From: CAZYTO01 sp964650405
Lineage (GTDB): Bacteria > Acidobacteriota > Thermoanaerobaculia > Gp7-AA8
NCBI GenBank assembly: GCA_964650405.1
Contig: CAZYTO010000009.1
Span: 1-49,995, forward strand
Length of the DNA stretch: 49,995 bases
Reading direction: 5' to 3'
The notes beneath the pieces are model-generated. The model worked only from the letters and a program-made list of their open reading frames with translations, had not been told where the DNA came from and did not search any database. The position numbers and the translations under genes are program-made. This document shows, one piece after another, positions 21,264 to 28,876 of this stretch (within the stretch, counting starts at the first letter, position 1; every line of letters begins with the position of its first letter).

Positions 21264-22337
21264 ATGGAACAGAATCAGCTTTTCGCTCTCGCCCTCGGCC
21301 TGGCCGAGCCGTGGTACGTCGCCTCCCTCGAGTTCAGTGCCCACGATCAGCGGCTCGACGTCGGTATCGACTTCCGCCGCGGAGGTACATTCACTTGTCC
21401 CGAATGCGGAGCGAGCGGGTGCAAGGCCTATGACACCGAGCAGCGAGAGTGGCGTCATTTGAACTTCTTCCAACACGAGACGATGCTCCGAGCCCGTGTC
21501 CCTCGGATCGACTGCTCCGGATGTGGAGTGCGTCCGGTGAATGTCCCCTGGAGCCGGCCCGGAAGCGGCTTCACCCTGCTGTTCGAAGCACTGATTATGG
21601 CCATGGCGGCGCACATGCCGGTTCGGGCCATCGCCCGCCTTGTCGGAGAGCACGACACGAGGTTGTGGCGTGTGATTCACCACTACGTGGACCAGGCCCG
21701 GGGGAGGCGCGATGACTCGAACGTCCGGCCCGTAGGGATCGACGACAAGTCAGTACGCCGAGGCCATGACTACGTGACCGTTTTCGCGGATCTGGACGAG
21801 CGGAAGGTCCTGTTCGTTGCCGATGGCCGCAAGGGCGAAGCGGTCGAGCAGTTCCGGTGGGATCTGATCGACCATGGAGCGGACCCCGATCAGGTTGACG
21901 AGATCTGCATCGACATGTCCGCCGCCTACATCGCAGGAGTGGGGAACAGTTTTCCGCGGGCCGCGATCACCTTCGACAAGTTTCACGTGATGCAGTTGCT
22001 GAGCGAGGCCGTCGAGAAAACGCGTCGTGAGGAGCAGAAAACCACTCCCGATCTGAAGGGACATCGATTCGCCGTTCTCAAGAACCCGGAGAACATGCGG
22101 GATGAGGAGCTGGAGTTCGCCGCCGCATTACTGTCACGCCGCTCGACGATGAAAACCGCCCGTGCATTCCATCTGCGACTCACGTTTCAGGATTTCTACG
22201 CCCAGCCAGCGCGATCGGACATCCTCGATCTCGAGCGCAAGCTCGTCGAGCGTCACCCAGGTCCTGAGAACTTGGAGAAGTGGGCTGGCACCAAAATCCT
22301 TCGCATCCCAACTATCGCAAGAAATGAATCTGTTTGA
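21264..22337 (+). pseudogene. ISL3-family transposase, C-terminally truncated
   Basis: The ATG at 21264 begins MEQNQLFALALGL. An N-terminal zinc ribbon (CPECGASGC, then CSGCGVRPV), a helix-turn-helix region (MPVRAIARLVGEHDTRLWRVI) and the first part of a DDE domain (VGIDDKSVRRGHDYVTV; then EICIDMSAAY) mark the ISL3 family. The frame leaves family-like sequence after QDFYAQPARSDILDLERKLVE, so the last catalytic acidic residue and C-terminal third are missing. The remaining residues (GPENLEKWAGTKILRIPTIA) look foreign and overlap the next gene by 14 bp; they are probably the tail of a displaced toxin fused to the broken transposase. Confidence 0.8.
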
Positions 22338-22794
22338 GAAGTTGATTGCTTGCTTTGATGAACCGGAGCGTCATTTATCAATGATCGAGATCAGTGCACA
22401 GTATGGCGATCCAAAGGCGGCGGACAAGATCTGGCCGCTGCACAGAAAACTCAACGAGCTATTTGAGGCCTATGCCGGGAACAAGTATTTTCGAACGGTC
22501 GAGAAGCTGACGATTGTGCTGCGCGTGTCGGGCCGAGTTCGTGATTTCGGTCGCGAGGGACCGGAAAGGCTCAAGTTTCTGAAAAGGGACAAGGAGCTCA
22601 CGGTCGATCTTGTCATTCCGGATGAGAGGTGGCGGGACACGAGCAACGATGAATTTCGCCGATATCTCACCGAGGCGGTCCAGGCTGCGCTGTTGCGTCT
22701 TGTTGACGTTGCCCGGCAGAAGGGTGAGCTCATTCAGCCAGACGTTTTGACGTCGGATCTGCGTAAAGTGATGTCGGCATTTCAGGATGGCTGA
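22324..22794 (+). CDS. Candidate orphan immunity protein (156 aa)
   Basis: The ATG at 22324 gives MNLFEKLIACFDEPERHLS. It overlaps the stop of the upstream frame (22335-22337), as immunity genes overlap toxin tails elsewhere in this window. The mixed alpha/beta protein (KLTIVLRVSGRV, ELTVDLVIP) has no signal peptide or membrane segment, so it is cytoplasmic. It resembles immunity proteins of polymorphic toxins in size and context, but I cannot name its family. Composition is less GC-rich than the flanks. Confidence 0.55.
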   Translation: MNLFEKLIACFDEPERHLSMIEISAQYGDPKAADKIWPLHRKLNELFEAYAGNKYFRTVEKLTIVLRVSGRVRDFGREGPERLKFLKRDKELTVDLVIPDERWRDTSNDEFRRYLTEAVQAALLRLVDVARQKGELIQPDVLTSDLRKVMSAFQDG

Positions 22795-22876
22795 GAAAAA
22801 ATGGTACGGCCAAAGCCTCTTGGGCAAGTTGCACAGGATCTGGAGAGCTATTCTCGCGCTGAGAAGTCAGAGGTAG
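22787..22876 (+). CDS. Short ORF remnant (29 aa)
   Basis: An ATG inside the end of the previous gene gives a basic 29-residue peptide (MAEKKWYGQSLLGKLHRIW) that stops just before the inverted-repeat element at about 22893. It could be the start of a gene cut off by that element, or chance. No family is recognised. Confidence 0.25.
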   Translation: MAEKKWYGQSLLGKLHRIWRAILALRSQR

Positions 22877-22892
22877 CGGAATAGAAGGGATA

Positions 22893-23531
22893 GAGGGGGG
22901 CACACCTTCGCTTCGCGCACAAGCGCCGGAAGAACGCGATAAAGCGCAGGTGGATCCTCGGCGGCTCGCAGTGGTTTCCGGCGGTTTGGCGAGATCGCGG
23001 TCCTTTCGGCGGTCGGCGTAGAGGCGACGGGCGCCAAAGCGCGTGTTAAGGCGCCAGAGCCTGCGCACGGCGCGGCCGCTACGCCCTTCTGCTGACACAC
23101 GCCGGCCGCGCCCTGGTCAACAGCTCAACCGGCATCGCGACGATGTCGGCTCTGGAAACGCATCAAGACGCGCTCGGAGAGCGCGACGAGTTCTGTGTTC
23201 ATGGCGAGTTCGCGCCGGCATCGGCGGATCTCGCTCGAGGTGTGGCCCGTACTTCGGATGACGAGAATTTCAGGGTCTCGCGGAGGCGCAGCAGTCCTTC
23301 GTTACAGGCAAGGCAATGAGGCGGCGGGTCGTTCCGCCCCGCGTGGTGCGGATGGCCAGGGACTTCAGGCCGCTCAGTGCCGCCATGACGCGCCTCGACG
23401 CGGACGATCGGCCCAATCTTCGGCGGCCCGACGGCTCGCTGCTCCACGAGCCGGAAACCACCCCGCAACGGAAAGTCGCACCACTCCGCGTAGAATGGCG
23501 ATCGGAGATGCTCGAAGCGAAGGTGTGACCC
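22893..23531 (-). mobile_element. Decayed inverted-repeat element with RAYT-like remnant
   Basis: Ends are inverted copies: CACACCTTCGCTTCG at the left (about 22900) and CGAAGCGAAGGTGTGACCC at the right (23513-23531). Inside, on the minus strand, a frame-broken coding remnant at about 23150-23290 reads VIRSTGHTSSEIRRC, then ELAMNTELVALSERVLMRF. The same peptide occurs in the element at 26365. This resembles the C-terminal helix-turn-helix tail of REP-associated (Y1-type) transposases; no intact catalytic domain remains. The family assignment is from memory of such tails and is tentative. Confidence 0.5.
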
Positions 23532-23536
23532 AGTGA
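23471..23536 (+). repeat. 66-bp junction repeat, copy 1
   Basis: Runs from GAAAGTCGC through CCGCGTAGAATGGCGA and GAAGCGAAGGTGTGACCC to GTGA. A close copy lies at 24743-24808. Both copies stop exactly where a truncated toxin tail begins, so the repeat marks the left border of a toxin-immunity module. Its right part is the inverted-repeat end of the decayed element. Confidence 0.75.
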
Positions 23537-23631
23537 TCCTTCTTTCCAAAAGGGCTCGCCGCAGGCTCAACCCTTTGTGTCCACGTCCTGCCACCGATCC
23601 TCCGCTGACATGGATTGATCGACATCGATGA
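23537..23631 (+). pseudogene. Possible toxin C-terminal fragment
   Basis: The frame runs from the junction repeat to a TGA at 23629-23631 that overlaps the next ATG as ATGA. The peptide ends NPLCPRPATDPPLTWIDRHR. Too short to classify; the call rests on its position between a junction repeat and an immunity-like gene and on the stop/start overlap. Confidence 0.35.
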
Positions 23632-23990
23632 TCGGAGAGAGAATTCAGGCGTTGCTCGCGCTCGGTGATGAGGCGTGGCCCGACTACGTAATTGTTACCG
23701 ATGGCGGCGCCTATCTGATAGGCGCCAGCACAATTGAGCGGATCAAACTGGGCCGACATTCAGAGAATCGACTGAAACCTGAGTATCGCGCCAGACGCAT
23801 TGAAGAGAGTCGCACGGATGGAGCGAGCGGGGTGGTAGTTTTGTTAGACGATCGAAGTGTGATCGTCATTGATGCAGTTTATGATGCCGGCTCCGATGCT
23901 GTGTACAGGACCGTAGACTATCAAGACGCTCAGGAGTTTTCGGAGTGGCACGATGAATACGCGGCCTTGAAATTGATCCCTGACGTGTAG
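23628..23990 (+). CDS. Candidate orphan immunity protein (120 aa)
   Basis: The ATG at 23628 overlaps the stop of the preceding fragment (ATGA). GGAGAGA motifs around the start are inside the gene, so coupling rather than a separate ribosome site is likely. The product (MIGERIQALLALGDEAW...) is a small soluble beta-rich protein (YVIVTDGGAYLIG, GVVVLLDDRSVIVIDAVY) with acidic character. No family is recognised. Context and size fit an immunity protein. Confidence 0.55.
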   Translation: MIGERIQALLALGDEAWPDYVIVTDGGAYLIGASTIERIKLGRHSENRLKPEYRARRIEESRTDGASGVVVLLDDRSVIVIDAVYDAGSDAVYRTVDYQDAQEFSEWHDEYAALKLIPDV

Positions 23991-24207
23991 CCTGGCTAGA
24001 AACGAAACGAATAAGCCAAACGCTTTTCCTGGTACTCATCGAATCGCCAGAAGCCCAACTTACGATAGTAAATGTACGCTCACGATTCTCTCCGAGCGCA
24101 GTGCATGTGCCGGCTGCAGGTACAATTTGAAACGGTTCTCTAGAATGTATCCCAAGGTCAAGATCCGACTCATTGAAATAGAGGTGCAGAAGAAGGTCTC
24201 ACCGTGA
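23977..24207 (+). pseudogene. C-terminal fragment of a deaminase-like toxin
   Basis: The frame opens after the stop at 23974 and closes with a TGA at 24205-24207 that overlaps the GTG of the next gene (GTGA). It reads LTILSERSACAGCRYNLKRF then SRMYPKVKIRLIEIEV. The CxxC helix preceded by a SER strand and followed by a YPKVKI strand is the second half of the zinc-dependent nucleic-acid deaminase fold used by many polymorphic toxins. The first half, with the His/Cys-Ala-Glu motif, is absent, so this is a displaced dead tip. The assignment is by motif, not by search. Confidence 0.55.
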
Positions 24208-24662
24208 GCTCCGATCCAATTGATGTGTTGGTTGAGCAGTTGGAGTCTTCTTGTCTCGTTCGTCCTGAAGAGCTTCAAGGTTGCAGCGAGGATGAGATCA
24301 TCTCGCTTGAGTCAGCTCTCAAGTGCCGGTTGCCTGCTGTCTACCGTCGTTTCCTCGAAAGGATGGGTAAGAGTGCAGGACGGTTTTTTCAAGGCGAGGA
24401 TGCGTTTTATGGCGATCTTGTCGAGATCCAGACTGCTGCAAGAGAGGTCCTGGCGAAGTACAGCGACCTAGTGCTGCCAGCCGGAGCTTTTGTCTTTCTC
24501 ATGCACCAGTGATACCAGTTTTTCTTCCTTATAACTAACGGAGACGATGCCGATCCACCCGCATATTCCTATTTGGCAAAGAAGACCGCATTTGAACATG
24601 CCTGTGACCACTACTCAGAGGTGCTCTTCGACGAGTTCGAGATGCTATTGCGAGTCGAATAG
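24204..24662 (+). pseudogene. SMI1/KNR4 (SUKH) immunity gene broken by an in-frame stop
   Basis: The GTG at 24204 follows AGAAGG. The product has the SUKH pattern: EDEIISLESALKCRLPAVYRRFL, then GDLVEIQTAAREVL and FVFLMHQ. A TGA at 24510-24512 interrupts the frame, yet the same frame continues with YQFFFLITNGDDADPPAYSY and ends at 24660-24662. The conserved SUKH motif is HQGYQF, so one base change (GGA to TGA) explains the stop. SUKH proteins are common immunity partners of deaminase and nuclease toxins, matching the fragment just upstream. Confidence 0.75.
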
Positions 24663-24742
24663 CCGCTAAACTTCACTTTCGAGCAGGTGGTTCATGGACC
24701 GGTGGTGTTCGAGAACTCATTCCGTACGGTAACGTTTACTGA

Positions 24743-24808
24743 GAAAGTCGCTTCACGCCGCGTAGAATGGCGACGGGAGAGGGGAGAAGCGAAGGTGTGA
24801 CCCCGTGA
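24743..24808 (+). repeat. 66-bp junction repeat, copy 2
   Basis: Near-identical to 23471-23536: GAAAGTCGC, CGCGTAGAATGGCGA, GAAGCGAAGGTGTGACCCC, GTGA. The left inverted end of the element is not found next to it, so only the right end remains. It abuts the restriction-endonuclease-like toxin fragment. Confidence 0.75.
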
Positions 24809-25111
24809 CCGATTCAACTTCGTATTGAAGGCAAGAACTACCGACGATTCCTAACCGTGAACGGCCAGGTTAAGCGGAACACGGTTCGCTTGTCTGAAGA
24901 GATCGGGGAGCAGATTTATGAGGATGTTCTCTTCATGCGGGAAGGTAGGAAGCAAGGTGTAGAGAGGCTTGTCCAGTGGGAGTTCGCAGGCGCTGGCCCA
25001 AGCGAGGAGCTTGCAAAAGCCTTGCAGAGATGGGGGATACCCTATGTCCAGCAATGTCCAGCACTGAGCGGGGCAGTGATTTTCGCGAACTGTTGCGAAC
25101 AGAGTTGTTGA
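24809..25111 (+). pseudogene. C-terminal fragment of a restriction-endonuclease-fold toxin
   Basis: The frame begins at the junction repeat with no start codon of its own until a GTG at 24857. It reads PIQLRIEGKNYRRFLTVNGQ, with an E-x-K-N-Y motif typical of REase-fold nuclease toxins, then LSEEIGEQIYEDVLFM, VERLVQWEFAGAGP and LAKALQRWGIPYV, matching the order helix, strand, helix-Gly-Ile in such toxins. The upstream part with the catalytic Asp is missing. It overlaps the following gene by 58 bp. Confidence 0.55.
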
Positions 25112-25455
25112 ATATCCCGCTTGCTCAGTGGGGTTTCTTCTTTCCCCTTCATGGTGCCACTTGGCGGTTCGTGGAAACGCTTAGCTCGAAGCTGATCGGA
25201 GAACTGGACGCCGGCTACGATGATGAGCCCTATTTCAAAGGCCGGGGTGCAAAGTGGTTTGTTACGAATATCACCAATAATTCTCGCTATCTCGACCTAG
25301 CTGAGGACATTATGTATTCGGTGACGGACGGCCTGCCGAGGGCGTGCTTTGAGCGAGGGTTTGTTCGCGAGTCCGAGTTACCCGTTATTGATCCCGCAAC
25401 AGTGAACCAACTACAGGCCGTCATCTTAGAAGCGGTTGAGGCTGCGACGCGATGA
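25054..25455 (+). CDS. Candidate orphan immunity protein (133 aa)
   Basis: The ATG at 25054 gives MSSTERGSDFRELLRTELL; upstream in-frame codons lie inside the toxin fragment. The product is a soluble alpha/beta protein with aromatic-rich segments (PLAQWGFFFPLHGATWRFVE, RGAKWFVTNITNNSRYLDL). Family not recognised. Overlap with the REase-like tail indicates that it is that toxin's cognate immunity gene. Confidence 0.6.
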   Translation: MSSTERGSDFRELLRTELLNIPLAQWGFFFPLHGATWRFVETLSSKLIGELDAGYDDEPYFKGRGAKWFVTNITNNSRYLDLAEDIMYSVTDGLPRACFERGFVRESELPVIDPATVNQLQAVILEAVEAATR

Positions 25456-25482
25456 GGAACCGCTGCCACGGCGAGACGACGA

Positions 25483-25590
25483 GGGTCACATCTTCGAATT
25501 ACGGTACCAGCGCAGGCAGAACGTAATGAAGCCGCTGCAGTTCTCGGTGTTTTGGGATAGTTTCCGCGTACTCGATGAGATTCGGGCGCT
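25483..25590. repeat. Inverted-repeat element end, copy 3
   Basis: Starts GGGTCACATCTTCG (25483-25496) and continues TTACGGTACCAGCGCAGG. It is closely similar to the left part of the element at 26365 and in opposite orientation to the GAAGGTGTGACCC ends at 23520 and 24793. The frame downstream of it closes with a TGA that overlaps the next ATG (ATGA, 25624-25627), leaving only about ten module-specific residues of a former toxin tail. Confidence 0.6.
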
Positions 25591-25623
25591 TCCGTGCGAA
25601 CTGCCTCCCTGGTGGAGTGTCCG

Positions 25624-26016
25624 ATGACTACCAGGATTGATCAACGTTATGTAAGTTGCCGGATCGGTGGGTTTGTCTCGGTATGGTTGAGCGAAACGTT
25701 GAAAACGGAATCTCAACTCGACAGATACTTGCGGGGTCCATTCGTCGCGGAATTTGGCTTTGAGTTTCCAGACGAAGACTTGCCGGAATGCTCAGTAAGT
25801 CGGAAGGCTAAATCACTTGCCGATACTCTGGTTGAGTTTTCGTGGTCGAAGCTCTTTGCCGATGGCGTAGTTGAAGCGGCAAAAAGGTGTGGTTTAAACA
25901 AGGCGACGGCCGCGGTCGTGGCGTACAACTTTCGCTATGATGCCAAAGATTGTCTTCGCGCAGGAAGAGATATGATTTTTGTGAGTGCCGTTCCCTTCCG
26001 GCCGGACAGTTTGTAA
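25624..26016 (+). CDS. Imm22-like orphan immunity protein
   Basis: The ATG at 25624 lies 7 nt after GGTGGAG. The 130-aa product has the Imm22 pattern: GGFVSVWLSETLKTESQLDR, then FGFEFPDEDLPE, FSWSKLFADGVVEAAKRCGL and a final strand (DMIFVSAVPF). Imm22 proteins are cytoplasmic immunity partners of polymorphic nuclease toxins. No cognate toxin remains apart from the overlapping stop at 25625-25627. Composition is less GC-rich than the flanks. Confidence 0.65.
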   Translation: MTTRIDQRYVSCRIGGFVSVWLSETLKTESQLDRYLRGPFVAEFGFEFPDEDLPECSVSRKAKSLADTLVEFSWSKLFADGVVEAAKRCGLNKATAAVVAYNFRYDAKDCLRAGRDMIFVSAVPFRPDSL

Positions 26017-26075
26017 AGTTGCGACCCCAAGGAGCGAGACGCCAAAGAGCTACCGAGCGTGCCGTCCGAGGAAAC

Positions 26076-26103
26076 GACCGGGCGCGCCGCGGCGCGCCCG
26101 GTC
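26076..26103 (-). terminator. Perfect 13-bp stem-loop
   Basis: GACCGGGCGCGCC, a 2-nt loop and the exact complement. It lies just after the stop of the minus-strand remnant at 26123 and between convergent genes. There is no T-tract, so intrinsic termination is unproven. Confidence 0.5.
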
Positions 26104-26122
26104 TCCCGCCCTCCCATCCGTA

Positions 26123-26350
26123 CTACTCCTTCGGGTCCGTGAATTCGGACGACCGTACCGCCGCGGTCGCTGCCGGTGAGGCAGGCGGCTGCGGCGTTGC
26201 CGGCGCCGGCTTCTTGCGGCGGGCCATGGACCGCAAGCGGCGGATCTCATCCACCTGCACCTGCAGGGCCGGGTTGTCCCGGGCCACCTGGCAGAGCGAA
26301 GCGCTTTCCTCCGCTCCGTGGCGGCGAGAGCACGGACGGCCGCAGTCGCC
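26123..26350 (-). pseudogene. 3' remnant of an unidentified minus-strand gene
   Basis: The minus-strand frame ends with a coherent C-terminus: ESASLCQVARDNPALQVQVD, EIRRLRSMARRKKPAPATPQ and a Pro/Ala-rich tail stopping at 26123. Reading back, it runs into the inverted-repeat element at 26365, where it loses gene-like character. The gene was probably cut by that element. Function unknown. Confidence 0.35.
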
Positions 26351-26364
26351 GGGGGGAGGGAAAG

Positions 26365-27060
26365 GGGTCACATCTTCGGAGATTACGGTACCAGCGCAGG
26401 CAGAACGTGATGGAGCCGCGGCGGTTTCCGGGTTTTGGGATGGTTGCCGCGTTTGTCGATGAGATTCGGGGCCGTCCGCGATCCGCGTAGAGGTGAAAGG
26501 GCCCGAAAGCGCGCGGCAAGGCGGCAGCAAGGCGCCAAGGCCTGGGTGCGGCGCGGCCCGCTACAGCCTTCTGCGAACACACGGCGGCCGCGCTGCGGTC
26601 AACAGCTCGCCCGGCCGCGTGACGATTTCAGCTCTGGAACCGCATCAAGGCGCGCTCGCAGAGCGCGATGAGCTCGGGGTCCGTGGCGAGCTCGCACGGG
26701 CATCGGCGGATCTGGCTGGAGATGTACCCCGTACTTCGGATGCCGAGGGCTGCAGCGATTTCGCGGAGACAGGCAGCCTGCGCCGCTCGGGATGGCAACG
26801 AACACACACTTCGGCGCTGGCGCGCAGGGCGATGATCTCGGCGAAGAGCTTGACGGGAGCACGAAAAGGAGCGATCGAGAGTCGAATGAGATCGCAGGCA
26901 AGCTGCGCAAGCAAGAAGAACGGGATCAACCTTGGAGAACCTCCGGAAGCGAAAGGCCGCGGAGTGTTTCATGTCGGTCGGGAGCGGCGCAACCGGCATG
27001 ACATCCGAGCGACCGTCCGCCACGCAGTTCGACGGCGACCACCACCCCGCGAAGACGCTG
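26365..27060 (-). mobile_element. Second decayed element with RAYT-like C-terminal remnant
   Basis: The left end GGGTCACATCTTCG (26365-26378) matches the other copies in inverted orientation. On the minus strand, 26628-26780 encodes LREIAAALGIRSTGYISSQI then RRCPCELATDPELIALCERA, a helix-turn-helix-like tail also present in the element at 22893. The rest of the frame toward 27023 is scrambled. The right end is not clear; I placed it by loss of similarity. Confidence 0.45.
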
Positions 27061-27550
27061 GCCGGCGGGCGGTTGGGCGAAGTACGACATTCACCACATC
27101 TTACTTGCCCTGGCCCTCCTGGGCACTTGGAACCATCGCCGGCACACTGCTGGTGCGATCTCTTCTGGCGCCAACTCGCCCCGTCGAAGGATCTCCTGGC
27201 GGCGTCACGCTGGATCTCGTGTCACTCGGGTAAGCAATCCTCGGAATGGTGTTCGCTTCCGCCTGCGCTCTTACACATATGTGCCCCTAGAGCGGGCCGA
27301 GACGACGCACAAACGGTCAGCCCGCAAAAAACGACCGGGCTCGGCGCGCCTGGTTCGATCGTCTCTCAGAAGCCTGGCTCGCGGTTGCATCGGAATCTGC
27401 GAGCGCCTCCTGGGCGACGAAGGCCTTCGACTCGTCCTGCGGGCGGATGTCCGCGAACGGCGGTTGAGGCGGTTGAAACACGCGGCGTAGCAGCTGTTGA
27501 GCCGGTGCAGACCACGGGAGAGGTCGCGGAGTGTTTCACTTAGCCATGAA
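27061..27550. other. No confident gene
   Basis: Several frames are open because of high GC, including a basic 69-residue frame at 27281-27490 starting at GTG. None has a ribosome-binding site or a recognisable domain. A segment around 27345-27450 (AWFDRLSEAWLAVASES) may be gene debris. Confidence 0.3.
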
Positions 27551-27580
27551 CCGCCGCCCCCGATCTCTCGGGGGCGGCGG
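27551..27580 (-). terminator. Stem-loop downstream of the 237-aa gene
   Basis: A perfect 13-bp stem, CCGCCGCCCCCGA with a TCTC loop, just after the stop of the minus-strand gene at 27598. No T-run follows on the minus strand. Confidence 0.55.
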
Positions 27581-27597
27581 GAACTGCGGGGTACGGT

Positions 27598-28311
27598 CTA
27601 CGCGGCCTCGTCTTCGTCGACGAGGTCGTAGATGCTGCGCGGGAAGTCGTCATCGAGCTCCTGGGCGGCGTCCGGGCGGAACGGCAGGATTCCCTGGGGC
27701 GTCGGACCGGGATTCGGCGAGGGCGTCGGGGCGGGGGCCGGGGCGGTCGGGGCCTTCGTCTTGCGGACGTTCGTCGTCTTCTTGACGATGCGCTTCATCT
27801 CGTCGAGGTACGGCTGGATTGCCGGCCCGTCGGCGGTATTCATTGCGCGCCTGGCCCAGTGGTACGTCTGGAGGGCGCCGTTCGCGGAACCTGCCAGCTT
27901 GGCGTTGATGCTGTAGAAGAGCGCATCGAAGAACGCCGCGCCCCGCTGGGCGATGGGGTAGAGGCGGTCGCGGTAGTGGAGCGCTTCCCGTCCTCCGTCG
28001 GTGTTGAGCAGCCCGTTCGGCACAGCCGGGACTGATTCGATGGTCGTGATCGCGGCCGGAATCAGTTGCTGTGCATAGCGGGCGGCGGCGCCCACGCGGG
28101 AGATCTGGCGCGGGTCGGGCGGCCGGAGGTCCGGAACGGCTGCCTCCATCTGCGTGATGAATCCGAGAATCATGTCGGCGATGTCGTCGATGGACGGAAC
28201 CGCCGGCGTGCCCGGAGTGCCTGCGGGATTCGCGGGCGTACCGGTGCCGTCAGCAGGACTGGCGGCAGCTTTCACTCCGCCATTGGGCTGGCTGGTATCA
28301 ATGGTTGTCAT
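27598..28311 (-). CDS. Uncharacterised Pro/Ala-flanked helical protein (237 aa)
   Basis: ATG at 28311 preceded by AGGAAGG. There is no signal peptide. A low-complexity Ala/Gly/Pro/Thr N-terminus (1-40) leads to a helical core (about 40-175: SIDDIADMILGFITQMEAAV, ARYAQQLIPAAITTIESVP, GGREALHYRDRLYPIAQRGA), a Lys-rich stretch, a Pro-rich linker (APAPAPTPSPNPGPTP) and an acidic tail (YDLVDEDEAA). I do not recognise the family. It shares its upstream element and pre-start box with the M4 protease gene at 30428, so the two are probably co-regulated. Confidence 0.75.
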   Translation of the reverse strand: MTTIDTSQPNGGVKAAASPADGTGTPANPAGTPGTPAVPSIDDIADMILGFITQMEAAVPDLRPPDPRQISRVGAAARYAQQLIPAAITTIESVPAVPNGLLNTDGGREALHYRDRLYPIAQRGAAFFDALFYSINAKLAGSANGALQTYHWARRAMNTADGPAIQPYLDEMKRIVKKTTNVRKTKAPTAPAPAPTPSPNPGPTPQGILPFRPDAAQELDDDFPRSIYDLVDEDEAA

Positions 28312-28330
28312 GATCCTTCCTCTTTCTGTT

Positions 28331-28353
28331 GTCGTCGGGTTGGTTTTAGTGTC
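28331..28353 (-). promoter_or_regulatory. Conserved pre-start box
   Basis: On the minus strand it reads GACACTAAAACCAACCCGAC then GAC, 19 nt before the ATG at 28311. The protease gene has ACTGAACCAACCCGACGA at 30396-30413, 14 nt before its ATG. Near-identity in two otherwise unrelated leaders indicates function. Confidence 0.55.
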
Positions 28354-28505
28354 CGTTGCTACGCCGCCAGCGAACGCGTTGGCGGGAACTACCGGGTACG
28401 GACCAGGTCAGTCGCGGTCCGTCAAAGACTGTGGTGGCATGGCTGCTCCGTCCTTTCCGGGTGGGTTGACCGGATCGCTCATCCAGGCGTGCCGGCACTC
28501 CAGCT

Positions 28506-28546
28506 CCCTATGTAGAAAAGGGCGAAAACGGGCCTTCTTGGAAAGG
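28506..28546 (-). promoter_or_regulatory. 41-bp upstream element, copy 1
   Basis: On the minus strand: CCTTTCCAAGAAGG, CCCG, TTTTCGCCCTTTTC and TACATAGGG. It lies 195 bp upstream of the ATG at 28311, in the same orientation as the gene. Copies occur at 30156 and 32407. Confidence 0.6.
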
Positions 28547-28876
28547 AAAGCGACGAGCGTGAAGTGCGGTCGTCCCGGTGCCTGCTCTGTCGCGCAGGCA
28601 AATCACTCGTGTTCAAGCATTAACGCCGCAGTCCTGCGTCCGCGGCGAGACATGCCTCGGATTCTCGAAAGCACGCGAAACGTTACAAGCTGTAACAATT
28701 CAGCCCTTTATGGGATGCATTGATGGCACAAACGGCTGCTCGACGTGATGAAACGTGCGCGCGATGATTCTTGGTGCGGCCGTCGTGTCGCGAGGTGGTA
28801 CCAAAGCGAGGAGCACCAAGACACCAGAACGTTGCTCTCGATCCGAAGGCAGCTCGTCGCTGGTTCGATGATCCAC
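28547..28876. other. Non-coding stretch between upstream element and minisatellite
   Basis: Less GC-rich than its flanks, with an interrupted palindrome GTTACAAGCTGTAAC (28682-28696) that could be a regulator site. No gene was seen. It would contain any promoter region upstream of the minus-strand gene at 28311. Confidence 0.35.
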
